Origin: Mycoplasmataceae bacterium
GTDB taxonomy: Bacteria > Bacillota_I > Bacilli_A > Mycoplasmatales > Mycoplasmoidaceae
Direction of reading: 5' to 3'
DNA length: 9,883 nucleotides
Assembly (NCBI GenBank): GCA_020024735.1
Contig: JAHHTI010000041.1
Coordinates: 1 to 9,883, forward strand
In this document: positions 1-7,212 of the stretch, piece after piece
Layout of the letters: the number at the start of each line of letters is the position of its first letter
How positions within the stretch are numbered: position 1 is the first letter of the stretch
Program-made: the position numbers and the translations under genes
Notes under the pieces: generated by a model
The model's input: only the letters and a program-made list of their open reading frames with translations
Told to the model about the DNA's origin: nothing
The model's database searches: none

Positions 1-24
1 AAAGACCTTCAAAATAAAAATAAA

Positions 25-53
25 TTATCTTAATTAATAATTTTCTTTATAAT
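25..53 (+). promoter_or_regulatory. Probable sigma-70-type promoter for the riboswitch-permease transcript
   Basis: A perfect TATAAT box lies at 48-53, and a weak -35-like TTATCT at 25-30 is separated from it by exactly 17 nt. Transcription would start near 60, about ten bases before the riboswitch aptamer, which is the usual arrangement for a riboswitch leader. Bases 1-24 are AT-rich and hold no feature I can support. The -35 match is only three of six, so the call rests mainly on the -10 box and its position. Confidence 0.6.
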
Positions 54-70
54 AAGTACAACTATATCTA

Positions 71-136
71 ACTTGTAATATGTTCTTAATTTGGAAGGAC
101 GTTTCTACAAAGGGCCATAACCCTGAACTTATAAGT
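71..136 (+). promoter_or_regulatory. Purine riboswitch aptamer, guanine/hypoxanthine class
   Basis: A three-way junction can be drawn. P1 pairs 71-78 (ACTTGTAA) with 129-136 (TTATAAGT). P2 pairs 82-87 (GTTCTT) with 95-100 (AAGGAC), closing loop L2 (88-94, AATTTGG). J2/3 at 102-108 is TTTCTAC, an exact match to the family core. P3 at 111-124 carries loop L3 beginning CCATAA. The GG of L2 (93-94) can pair with the CC of L3 (115-116), as in the known loop-loop contact. J3/1 reads ACT (127-129). Its C128 occupies the position of C74 in the Bacillus xpt aptamer, which selects guanine or hypoxanthine; adenine sensors have U there. The J2/3 U matching U51 argues against the 2'-deoxyguanosine variant. 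P3 is unusually short and irregular. A purine permease directly downstream supports the call. Confidence 0.85.
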
Positions 137-144
137 GAGATTAT

Positions 145-195
145 CCTCTATGACACACTTTGCTGTTGGATATAGTTTTATATTTGATAGTGAGG
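145..195 (+). promoter_or_regulatory. Candidate expression platform that could hide the permease ribosome binding site
   Basis: CCTC at 145-148 is complementary to GAGG at 192-195, the Shine-Dalgarno core of the permease. The pairing extends through TAT (149-151) with ATA (187-189), leaving a two-base bulge. I see no strong GC hairpin followed by a T-run between the aptamer and the ATG, so control at translation initiation is more likely than transcription termination. The pairing was found by eye and has no covariation support. Confidence 0.35.
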
Positions 196-199
196 TTAT

Positions 200-1693
200 A
201 TGCAAGTTGACACTAAAGTCAATTGATGAAGAAGATATTTTAAATTTGATGAACGTCAAGCCACATGAAAAAAAGAAATCATTGGTGGTTTATCAACTTT
301 TTTAGCAATGATGTATATTTTATCCGTTAATCCTAGTATGCTTTCTAAAAGTGATGGGTTAAATGTGAATGATCCAATTAGTGCACTATTTTTAGGAACT
401 GCCTTAAGTAGTATGATTGCTACCTTGTTAATGGGATTTTTTGCTAATATTCCTGTAGCTTTAGCACCAGGAATGGGGATTAATGCTTTCTTTACTTTTA
501 CAGTTGCCAATCAAGAAGGATTTAATCTTGGTTACTATGGAGCATTAATTTGTGTTTTTATTTCTGGATTGTTATATGCTATCGTTGCCATCACTCCATT
601 ACGGAGTTATTTCAATAAAGTCTTAACCCATAATATTAAAATAATGATGAGTGCTATTATTGGTTTCTTTTTATGTTATGTTGGAATTAATAATATTGGA
701 ATTACTAATAATACTCATCCCTTTACCCAATTTGGAATGAATTTTCTTCCTCAAAACAATCCTTATTATCCAATTGTCATTATCGGAACTGTTGCCTTAG
801 TAATTGGGATTGTTTTAGTATGTTTTAAGGTTAAAAGTGCCATTATTATTACTTCAGTGGCTGCTTTAATAATGATTGCAATTGCTTATGCCTGTAATCA
901 TAACTTTACCATTAATGGCGCTAATGCCCATAATGCTTTCCAACTACAAACTTATAATTTTAGTGATTTTGGAATAATGTTTAAAAATATGTTTGCTCAA
1001 GAACATTGAGCTTATACCTTTAAACAGCCAGTGGCATATATTGCTATTTTTACTTTTTTATATATTGACTTCTTTGATACCTCTAGTACTTTAATTGCCT
1101 TTAACCAAAAATTACAATTACAAAGTAATGAACAACACTTATGAAAAGATAATTGAATGGCTAAAGCTAATTATGTAGATGGAGTGAGTACTGTGGGTGG
1201 CTCTTTATTACTATGTTCAAGTGTAACTGTCGTTTCTGAATCATTTAGCGGGATTAATTATGGAGCGAAAACTGGGATTGCGAGTATTGTTACGGGTTTA
1301 CTATTTTTATTAGCTATTGCTATTTGACCAATTATGGGTCCGTTTATGCCAATTGGTGATCAAGGACAATTCCAACCAATTACAGGGCAAGCGGTTTTCA
1401 TTACTGGATTAATGATGATTATGCATTTAAAACAATTCGAATGAAAAAAGATTATTGATATTATCATCTTAATTATTGCAGTAATTTTTGCTTTACATTT
1501 CTATTCTATTTCAATGGGAATTAGTTGAGCTATTGTTTTATATACCTTATCTTATGCAATTTATGCATGTTGTAGTAAAAACAAAAGAAAAACGATTGTT
1601 GAAGAACATCTCTCTATTGGAATGGGAGTGATTAGTGTCTTATCTTTAATCTTTATTATTTTTGATATTCTAAAAATTCTTGGTGTAGTCTAA
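200..1693 (+). CDS. Guanine/hypoxanthine permease, NCS2 family, AzgA/PbuG type
   Basis: This is an integral membrane protein of 497 residues that takes up purine bases, probably hypoxanthine and guanine, by cation symport. With TGA read as Trp the frame is open throughout. The N-terminus RRYFKFDERQATWKKEIIGG leads into GLSTFLAMMYILSVNP (about 30-45), the typical family opening. Other family blocks are NIPVALAPGMGINAFF (83-98), DFFDTSST (290-297), and GVSTVGG followed by VVSES (328-348), where E347 corresponds to the conserved substrate-site glutamate of AzgA/PurP proteins. The rest is hydrophobic, fitting the family's 12-14 helices, and the length is normal. I chose ATG 200 because TGAGG lies four bases upstream and because later ATGs (308, 311) would delete the first helix. 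The guanine-class riboswitch upstream implies that excess purine lowers expression. Exact substrate preference cannot be read from sequence. Confidence 0.95.
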
Positions 1694-1701
1694 GTCATAA
1701 G

Positions 1702-1721
1702 ATTAATATTAAAATATTAAT
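1702..1721. repeat. AT-only inverted repeat between the permease and miaB
   Basis: ATTAATATT (1702-1710) and AATATTAAT (1713-1721) are perfect inverted arms around AA. The dyad lies 8 bases after the permease stop. It could be a weak transcript end, but it is all A and T and has no T-run after it, and such dyads arise easily in DNA this AT-rich. It also overlaps the space where the miaB -35 element would be. Confidence 0.3.
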
Positions 1722-1736
1722 TAAACTTATTAATAG

Positions 1737-1742
1737 TATAAT
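1737..1742 (+). promoter_or_regulatory. -10 box of a probable leaderless promoter for miaB
   Basis: TATAAT lies nine bases before the miaB ATG at 1752. A start site six to nine bases after the box would give a leader of zero to three nucleotides. No Shine-Dalgarno sequence precedes the ATG, which fits leaderless translation. No convincing -35 hexamer is visible. Confidence 0.55.
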
Positions 1743-1751
1743 TACTACATT

Positions 1752-3200
1752 ATGAAAACAAAAAAAATAGACTTATCTAAATTAAATTTACCAAATGCTA
1801 AATTAGCAAGAAAAAGACTTGAAGCTGCTAAGATTATCAAAAAAGCTTATGTATTTAATGAACGGATGAAAGATTTTGGAAAAAACAAAACTTTTCATAT
1901 CCGTACTTATGGTTGTCAAAGTAATGTGCGTGATACTGAAACTTTAAAAGGTATTTGTTATGATATGGGATATCAATGAACTGATGATATTATGCATGCT
2001 GATTTAGTAATTTTAAATACCTGTGCAATTCGTGAAAATGCTGAAAATAAAGTTTTTGGAGAATTTGGTTTATTAAAATCTGCCAAGGACAAAAACCCTC
2101 ATATGATTTTAGGAATGACCGGATGTATGGGACAATCTGAAGCGGTAGTGAATAAGATTCTAACCAAATATCAACATGTCGATTTTGTTATCGGGACACA
2201 CAACATCCATGAGTTAGCAAATATTATTGAAAGAGTTCAATACGAAAAACAAATGGTGGTTGATGTATGATCACAAGAAGGGAATGTGATTGAAGATACT
2301 CCAGTAGCACGTGATAATAAAATTAAGGCTTGAGTGAATATTATGTATGGATGCGACAATTTTTGTACCTACTGTATTGTTCCATATACTAGAGGAAAAA
2401 TTAGAAGTCGACAAATGCAAGACATTTTAAATGAAGTACAAGATTTAATTGATCAAGGTTATCAAGAAGTAACTTTACTAGGACAAAATGTTAATTCTTA
2501 TGGAATTGATTTAGAAGAAAAAGTATGTTTTGCTGATTTATTAGAAGCTGTAGCAAAAACTTCTATTAAGCGAATTCGTTTTGCAACCTCTAACCCTTGA
2601 AATTGAGATAATCGCATAGTGGATATTGCCAAAAAATATGATAACGTTATGCCTTACTTTCATCTTCCAATTCAATCTGGAAATGAAAACATTTTATTTA
2701 AAATGAACCGGGGAATGAAAATCCAAGATTACATCGATAAAGTACAATATATTCGCAATAACCTTCCATCATGTGCTATTACCACTGATTTGATTGTGGG
2801 ATTTCCTAATGAAACAGATGAAGAATTCCAAGACACTTTAAAACTTTATAATACTATTCAATATGATAATGCTTATACCTTTATCTATTCTAAGAGAGAA
2901 AACACCCCAGCCGCTGCAATGGAAGATAAAATTGATCGTAAGACTAAAAAAGAAAGATTAGCTCAACTAAATGAACTAGTGAAGAAGTATGCTTCTTTAA
3001 ATAATCAAAAGTATGTTAATCAAATAGTAGAAGTTTTAGTAGAAGGACCTAGTAAATCAAACCCTCATAAATTATGCGGTTATTCTAAAGAATGAAAAGT
3101 AGTCAATTTTGAAGGAAATGCTCCCGTTGGTAGTTTTGCTAAAGTTAAAATTACTTCTGCTAGTAGATTCTCTTTGAATGGTAAACAAATTCAAGAATAA
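1752..3200 (+). CDS. miaB: tRNA-2-methylthio-N6-dimethylallyladenosine synthase (radical SAM methylthiotransferase)
   Basis: MiaB adds a methylthio group to i6A at position 37 of tRNAs reading UNN codons, giving ms2i6A and steadying codon pairing. The product is 482 residues with TGA as Trp. After a charged N-terminal extension of about 45 residues, as in Firmicute MiaB, comes the UPF0004 domain. Its three auxiliary-cluster cysteines are C55 (RTYGCQSN), C91 (LNTCAIRENAENKVFGE) and C125 (MTGCMGQ). The radical SAM motif is YGCDNFCTYC, with C198, C202 and C205. IVPYTRGKIRSR follows, and VTLLGQNVNSYG and LPIQSGNENILFKMNRG are the usual downstream blocks. The last ~65 residues form a TRAM domain that binds tRNA. 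CAIRENAENKV separates MiaB from the related MtaB and RimO. The gene has its own probable promoter and ends at a hairpin shared with the convergent operon. Confidence 0.96.
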
Positions 3201-3214
3201 AGATTCCTTAATCA

Positions 3215-3240
3215 AAGACTAATTGTTAATAATTAGTCTT
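3215..3240. terminator. Hairpin between convergent transcripts, possible bidirectional terminator
   Basis: A perfect 10-bp stem, AAGACTAATT (3215-3224) with AATTAGTCTT (3231-3240), encloses the six-base loop GTTAAT. It begins 14 bases after the miaB stop. The sequence beyond it is T-rich in both directions but without a clean T-run. The stop codon of the minus-strand gene (3226-3228) lies inside the loop, so that gene's terminator would overlap its own last codons. Confidence 0.6.
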
Positions 3241-3738
3241 AGGTGGTTTAATTATTTTATTATTTGAAATAATTGTCCCTTGCAATTTTTTTATATCTGT
3301 AATTTGATTTACTAATTGCATATTTAAAGTAATCACAATGACTTTTTTTGCATTAATCATACTCATCTTTTTATAAGTGACTTTGTCAACCAAAAAATTT
3401 CCAGCAATATCATAAAGAGCACAAGTAGTAATTAAATAATCAAACGCTATTTTATTTTTTTTATAAGGGATTAATTGTTGGGTTTCATTTTCATAGAAAT
3501 GAGTTTCATTTTTATCCACATAAACATAATTATTTGTCCCTTTGATATGGTTTAAGAGCGCTCCATATTTTAAATTAAAAGTACGGTCAAATAAAAACAA
3601 TATTTTTTTATTACTAATAAAATAAAAATGTTCTAAAAATAATTTATAAACATCTTCTTCACACTGATAAAGAAATTGTTCATCGGTGATTTTATAAATT
3701 TCTTTAATATTTTGAATCATAATTTTATCATTAAGCAT
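3226..3738 (-). CDS. Small protein resembling a degenerate 5-formyltetrahydrofolate cyclo-ligase (NagB/RpiA-like fold)
   Basis: The 170-residue product is not certain in function. Its layout follows 5-formyltetrahydrofolate cyclo-ligase (5-FTHF to 5,10-methenyl-THF, using ATP): a helical N-terminus, a strand KKILFLFD (44-51), then YVYVDKNETHFYENE, then FDYLITTCALYDIAGNFL in place of the usual D-x-V-I-V-P-G-x-A-F-D-x-x-G-x-R-L, then KKVIVITLNMQLV near the C-terminus. The glycine-rich motif that should follow RL (GYGGGYYDR) is absent; the sequence there is VDKVTYKKM. Lysine/arginine contacts in the N-terminus are also not evident, so the enzyme may be inactive or repurposed. A DeoR-type sensor domain, which shares the fold, is an alternative. 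It is coupled to pcrA by a TAATG overlap, with AAAGGGTGG (3746-3754) seven bases before its ATG. From memory, Mycoplasma genitalium has a cyclo-ligase-family gene beside its uvrD/pcrA. The gene is solid; the family call is tentative. Confidence 0.7.
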   Translation of the reverse strand: MLNDKIMIQNIKEIYKITDEQFLYQCEEDVYKLFLEHFYFISNKKILFLFDRTFNLKYGALLNHIKGTNNYVYVDKNETHFYENETQQLIPYKKNKIAFDYLITTCALYDIAGNFLVDKVTYKKMSMINAKKVIVITLNMQLVNQITDIKKLQGTIISNNKIIKPPKTNY

Positions 3739-5903
3739 TATGATACCACCCTTTGAATAGATGTATGATTAGCAATTAAAGTCTTTAATCCATGAGGCTT
3801 ATTGAAATTCACATCAATATTTTCTCCATGTACACCAACTACAATACCAAATCCAAAAGCTTTGTGAGAAACTTTATCACCAATTTTAAAATTGACTGCT
3901 TCATGATGATATTGCTTGCTAGCATCAAAACTTTTTTTCGAATCAAATCATTGTTCATCATTAGCGTGATGAACTTTCTTAAATTTCAAACCGGCTTTAT
4001 CATAAAACATACTACTAATTTCATCAATAAAACGTGATTTTAAATGGGGGATATGATTAATATAGTTAAATCCTTTAAAAGAAGATAAGAATAATTTTTC
4101 CTTTGCTCTAGTGATTGCAACATATGCAACTCTTCTTTCTTCTTCAATTCCTTTAAGTCCTAATTCTCGTGATTTCTTAGAAGGGAAAACATCTTCGTTT
4201 AAACCAATAATAAAAACACATTTAAACTCTAATCCTTTGGCAATATGAATGGTCATTAAATGGACAGCATCTTCTTGCTTTTCTTCATCTGCACTTGAAA
4301 GTAGCGATACATCTTGTAAATAATCTTGAAAATTATTTTGAGGATTATTTTTTTGGTATTGAATAATAGAATTTTTTAATTCCTCAATGTTAACTAACCG
4401 GTCATTTTGTTCACTAGTTTCTAAATATTCTTGATATCCAGCAGTGATTAATATATTGTCAAAGGTTTTTAAAATGTCGACATCATAACAATCATCAATT
4501 AATTTTAAAAATCTTTTAATGGCATTTTTAGCAGGAGCATTTAAGTGAGTTTCTTCGACCTGAGCTAGAGCACTAAAGAAATCACATTGATGTTCATTAG
4601 CAAAACTATCAATAACATCAATGGTTTGTTGACTAATACCTCGACGAGGTAAATTAATAATTCTTTTGGTTGAAAGTTCATCATGAAAATAAATGGCTTT
4701 AAGATAAGCAATCATATCTTTAATTTCTTTTCGATTATAGAACTTTGTCCCACCATATAAAACATAATGGATATTATTAGCAAAGAAAGTTTCTTCAATA
4801 GTCCGTGAAAGATAATTACTGCGGTATAAAACTAAAATATCATTTAGATGATAACCTTGTTCTTGTAGTTCAGCAATCCGACTTGCCACTCACACCGCTT
4901 CATCTTCTTGACTTTCGGCTTCATAATAAATTGGTTTACTTCCTTGCATATGGGAAAATAAATCCTTATGAATACGGTTAAGATTATTTTTAATTAAATT
5001 ATTAGAAGCGTCCAAAATAGCTTGGGTGGAACGGTAATTTTGATTTAAGATGATAGTGATAGCAGCAGGAAAATCGTGACAAAATCTTTTGACAATATTT
5101 TCATTAGCCCCTCTTCAAGAATAAATCATTTGGTCAGGATCTCCCACAGCAAATACATTTTGATGCTTATCTGCCAAAATGCGAATTAATTCATATTGAA
5201 TATCATTAGTATCTTGAAATTCATCAATTAGGATATACTTAAACTTTTCTTGTCATTTAGTACGTACTTTCTCATTATTTAATACTTTTAAGGTTAAATG
5301 TAGCAAATCATTAAAATCTAAGTAATTGTGTTCTTTACAATATTCAAGATAATGTTTAATAATTCGTTCGTTATTCACCGCTTGTTTTAAGTTCTTAATC
5401 CCTAAACTCTTTCATTTTTTTTCATTTCTTAAATCTTCAAATGTTCATTGTTCTTCTTTAAATTTAGCAATATGATTAATACAAATCCGATAAAAACTAC
5501 TACTAGATATTGTTGAATCATTATCGAAAAGATTATTTTTAGTAACGAATTCTTTAATAATTGCTGTTTGATCTTCTTCATCTAAAATAGCGAAATCCGC
5601 TTGCATATTAATGGCAGTAATATCTTCTCTTAAAATTCGTAGACAAATACCGTGAAAAGTTCCAATTCAACGAAATTGATCATCCACTAAGGTTTTTAAT
5701 CTTTCCTTCATTTGATTAGCAGCTTTATTAGTAAAAGTAATACCTAAGATTTGACTAGGATAAAAGTGAAAATTATTCACAATATAAGCAATCCGATTTG
5801 TTAGTACACTAGTCTTTCCTGAACCCGCTCCTGCAATTACTAATGTTTGACCCAAAGGAGCTTCAATAGCTTGTAATTGTTGCTGATTAAATTTATTATC
5901 CAT
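3738..5903 (-). CDS. pcrA: ATP-dependent DNA helicase PcrA/UvrD, superfamily 1A
   Basis: This 3'-to-5' helicase unwinds DNA in excision repair, strips proteins from DNA and acts with RNA polymerase. The 721-residue product, complete with TGA as Trp, has all SF1A motifs: Q-motif (FNQQQLQAI, 5-13), Walker A GAGSGKT (25-31), Ia (ITFTNKAANQMKER), Ib-region GTFHGICLRIL, Walker B IDEFQDT (D227, E228), III GDPDQMIYSWRGA (254-266, with W263 encoded by TGA), IV LNQNYRST, V TIHIAKGLEF (551-560) and VI EERRVAYVAITRA (588-600). The last ~50 residues (KIGDKVSHKAFGFGIVV onward) match the Tudor-like RNA polymerase-binding domain of Firmicute PcrA, separated from the core by a short linker. The start ATG overlaps the upstream rdd gene by 8 nt, with AGGAG (5913-5917) nine bases before it, so pcrA is co-transcribed with rdd. 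Confidence 0.97.
3746..3754 (-). promoter_or_regulatory. Ribosome binding site for the 170-residue gene, inside the pcrA 3' end
   Basis: AAAGGGTGG on the minus strand lies seven bases before the ATG at 3738. Together with the one-base TAATG overlap it fixes this start and indicates translational coupling to pcrA. Confidence 0.75.
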
Positions 5904-6630
5904 TATTTGCTTCTCCTAAAGCTTCTTCATCAATTAATCCTGGAAGATTTAAAGAAGTAGTAATTTTATTTATTTTTAAACTATCTTCACTCACATCAGT
6001 AATAGGTACTAAATAAACCACACAAGTATTGGAAAAGTAATCGTGTAAAGCTCTTTTCTTGTTATTAATAGCCATATGAATAGTAATAAAGGTAATAGGA
6101 ATAATAGCAATAATAAATAGAAATTGAAAAATCGGAAAAATAGCAGATGAAGAACCTTGGGATACAAATTGATAGGTAATTAATAAATTAATGATACGAT
6201 AAGGATCGTCTTGATAAGCAAAAAGGACACAAGCAAAACAAAACATAACCACATAAATTGGCATTCACAACATACATTCTTTTTTAATTAAATCTAAAAA
6301 AAACTTTTTACTATCAATAAGTTCATGAGTTTTTAACTTAAAAAGTTTTTTAAACAAAGTATAACCTTTTCAAAAATATGGAATAACAATAAAATAAAGA
6401 AAACATCAACCGTAGGATAAAAAAACACTTAATAGGAACATTCAACGAAATAAAACAGGATTTCTTGTTAAATTATTATCTTGAACATTTCACACCAATA
6501 AAGCACAAAAGATTCCAATACTTACTAAAGATACAATTAACATATCTAAAAATCTTACCCCAATTCTTCTTCAAGCAGAAGCTAAAGGGTATTTTTCTTT
6601 AACAGGTAATGGTTCTTGATTTTTTTTCAT
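5896..6630 (-). CDS. RDD-family integral membrane protein
   Basis: The product is 244 residues with TGA as Trp. RDD proteins are small multi-helix membrane proteins; some are linked to ion or osmolyte exchange, but the role here is unknown. The family signature is present: ASAWRRIGVRFLDMLIV (18-34), with R21/R22, R26 and D29, then a second hydrophobic stretch (about 64-88), GYTLFKKLFKLKTHE (the usual G-x-T-x-G-K position), two further hydrophobic segments (about 124-138 and 165-186), and the C-terminal RALHDYFSNTCVVYL (193-207), a typical RDD ending. ATG 6630 is the first start and no Shine-Dalgarno precedes it; a TATAAT box ends only seven bases upstream, suggesting a leaderless message. It is the first gene of a unit with pcrA, which overlaps its last 8 nt. 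Confidence 0.85.
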
Positions 6631-6637
6631 ACTTAAT

Positions 6638-6643
6638 ATTATA
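6638..6643 (-). promoter_or_regulatory. -10 box of a probable leaderless promoter for the rdd-pcrA unit
   Basis: On the minus strand TATAAT occupies 6643-6638, followed by seven bases (ATTAAGT) and then ATG at 6630. Transcription would begin at or within a base or so of the A of ATG. There is no Shine-Dalgarno sequence. No clear -35 hexamer is seen; the region upstream is the ispF terminator. Confidence 0.55.
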
Positions 6644-6646
6644 TTT

Positions 6647-6674
6647 AAAAAAATAATTAATTATGATTAATTAA
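6647..6674 (-). terminator. Probable intrinsic terminator overlapping the ispF stop codon
   Basis: On the minus strand TTAATTA and TAATTAA form a 7-bp stem (6668-6674 with 6657-6663) around a four-base loop, followed after TTA by seven Ts (6653-6647). The stop codon of ispF lies in the second arm. The stem has only A-T pairs and so is weak, but the T-run and position are right, and a separate promoter for rdd begins immediately downstream. Confidence 0.5.
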
Positions 6675-7130
6675 ACTACATATAACATCACATTCAATTT
6701 GATAGTTTTGCAAGTCTTCAAATCGTGTGCATTTAATTCCAATACGTGGAGTTTGTAAGATTTCTATTAAGTGATTTTGAATTGTTTTTAAATAGGGGGC
6801 TAATTTAATATGTTCACAAACAAGAGTAATATCTAAATTATGAATTTGATAGTGTTTTTCTTCCATTATTTGTAATATATGATGAATAATTCGAGAGGAA
6901 TCCATATCTTTATGAGAAATATCTTGGTCATCAAATAATTCCCCAATAGTTATTGATAATCCCATTGCTCCTAATAATGCACTGGCAATAGCATGAAAAA
7001 CAATATCTCCATCACTATGCGCAACAATAGCATAATCACTAGGAATGGTTATTCCTCCTAATTTTAAAGGACGAGAAGGATTGTTAATTAAATTATGGAT
7101 ATCTTTAGCAAAACCTACAAATGGATACAT
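6657..7130 (-). CDS. ispF: 2-C-methyl-D-erythritol 2,4-cyclodiphosphate synthase (divergent)
   Basis: IspF closes CDP-methylerythritol 2-phosphate to MEcPP with loss of CMP, the fifth step of the MEP pathway to IPP and DMAPP. The product is 157 residues, normal for the family. Metal ligands are kept: D10 and H12 (GFAKDIH) and H46 (in DIVFHA), along with LKLGGITIP, the signature AHSDGD (37-42), ALLGAMG, IGELFDDQD (D68, D70), HNLDITLVCEHIKLAPY, and E in KCTRFED. Departures from the E. coli enzyme are a two-residue insertion before D10, T61 where D56 is expected, TRF for the TTT before the second-metal glutamate, and loss of the GFTGRGE motif. It may be a fast-evolving but active enzyme. Upstream in frame there is only a TAA and no other usable start. 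No Shine-Dalgarno is present; a TATAAT lies six bases upstream. Confidence 0.88.
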   Translation of the reverse strand: MYPFVGFAKDIHNLINNPSRPLKLGGITIPSDYAIVAHSDGDIVFHAIASALLGAMGLSITIGELFDDQDISHKDMDSSRIIHHILQIMEEKHYQIHNLDITLVCEHIKLAPYLKTIQNHLIEILQTPRIGIKCTRFEDLQNYQIECDVICSLINHN

Positions 7131-7136
7131 GCTCTT

Positions 7137-7142
7137 ATTATA
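7137..7142 (-). promoter_or_regulatory. -10 box of a probable leaderless promoter for ispF
   Basis: On the minus strand TATAAT (7142-7137) is followed by AAGAGC and then the ATG at 7130, so the expected +1 falls on the start codon. No Shine-Dalgarno sequence exists. The region 7131-7212 is a divergent promoter region shared with the plus-strand gene at 7213. Confidence 0.6.
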
Positions 7143-7177
7143 AATTAATAAAAAAGGATAAGCGGATTATATTTTTC

Positions 7178-7206
7178 GTTACATTTTTGGTAATATGGAA
7201 TATACT
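7178..7206 (+). promoter_or_regulatory. Probable leaderless promoter for the 128-residue membrane protein gene
   Basis: GTTACA at 7178-7183 matches the -35 consensus at four positions. A 17-base spacer leads to TATACT (7201-7206), then TAACAT and the ATG at 7213. The start site predicted by this geometry is the ATG itself. It is the best-formed of the four leaderless promoters in the window. Confidence 0.6.
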
Positions 7207-7212
7207 TAACAT

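Noticed and set aside
102..108. A 2'-deoxyguanosine riboswitch as known in Mesoplasma florum
   Set aside because: The core TTTCTAC keeps the U equivalent to U51, whereas the 2'-dG class changes the J2/3 core. A guanine-type ligand is simpler, though the odd P3 leaves some doubt.
206..224. Hairpin AGTTGAC/GTCAATT just inside the permease start as a terminator
   Set aside because: It lies within the coding sequence after the chosen ATG and is not followed by a T-run. It could affect translation, but nothing supports a terminator.
256..510. Open frame on the minus strand within the permease
   Set aside because: It lies wholly opposite the well-supported permease gene, has no ribosome binding site or promoter, and is a shadow of the coding frame.
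3792..4037. Plus-strand open frame opposite the pcrA 3' end
   Set aside because: It is antisense to the conserved Tudor-like tail and helicase C-terminus, and its low-complexity hydrophobic translation has no family resemblance.
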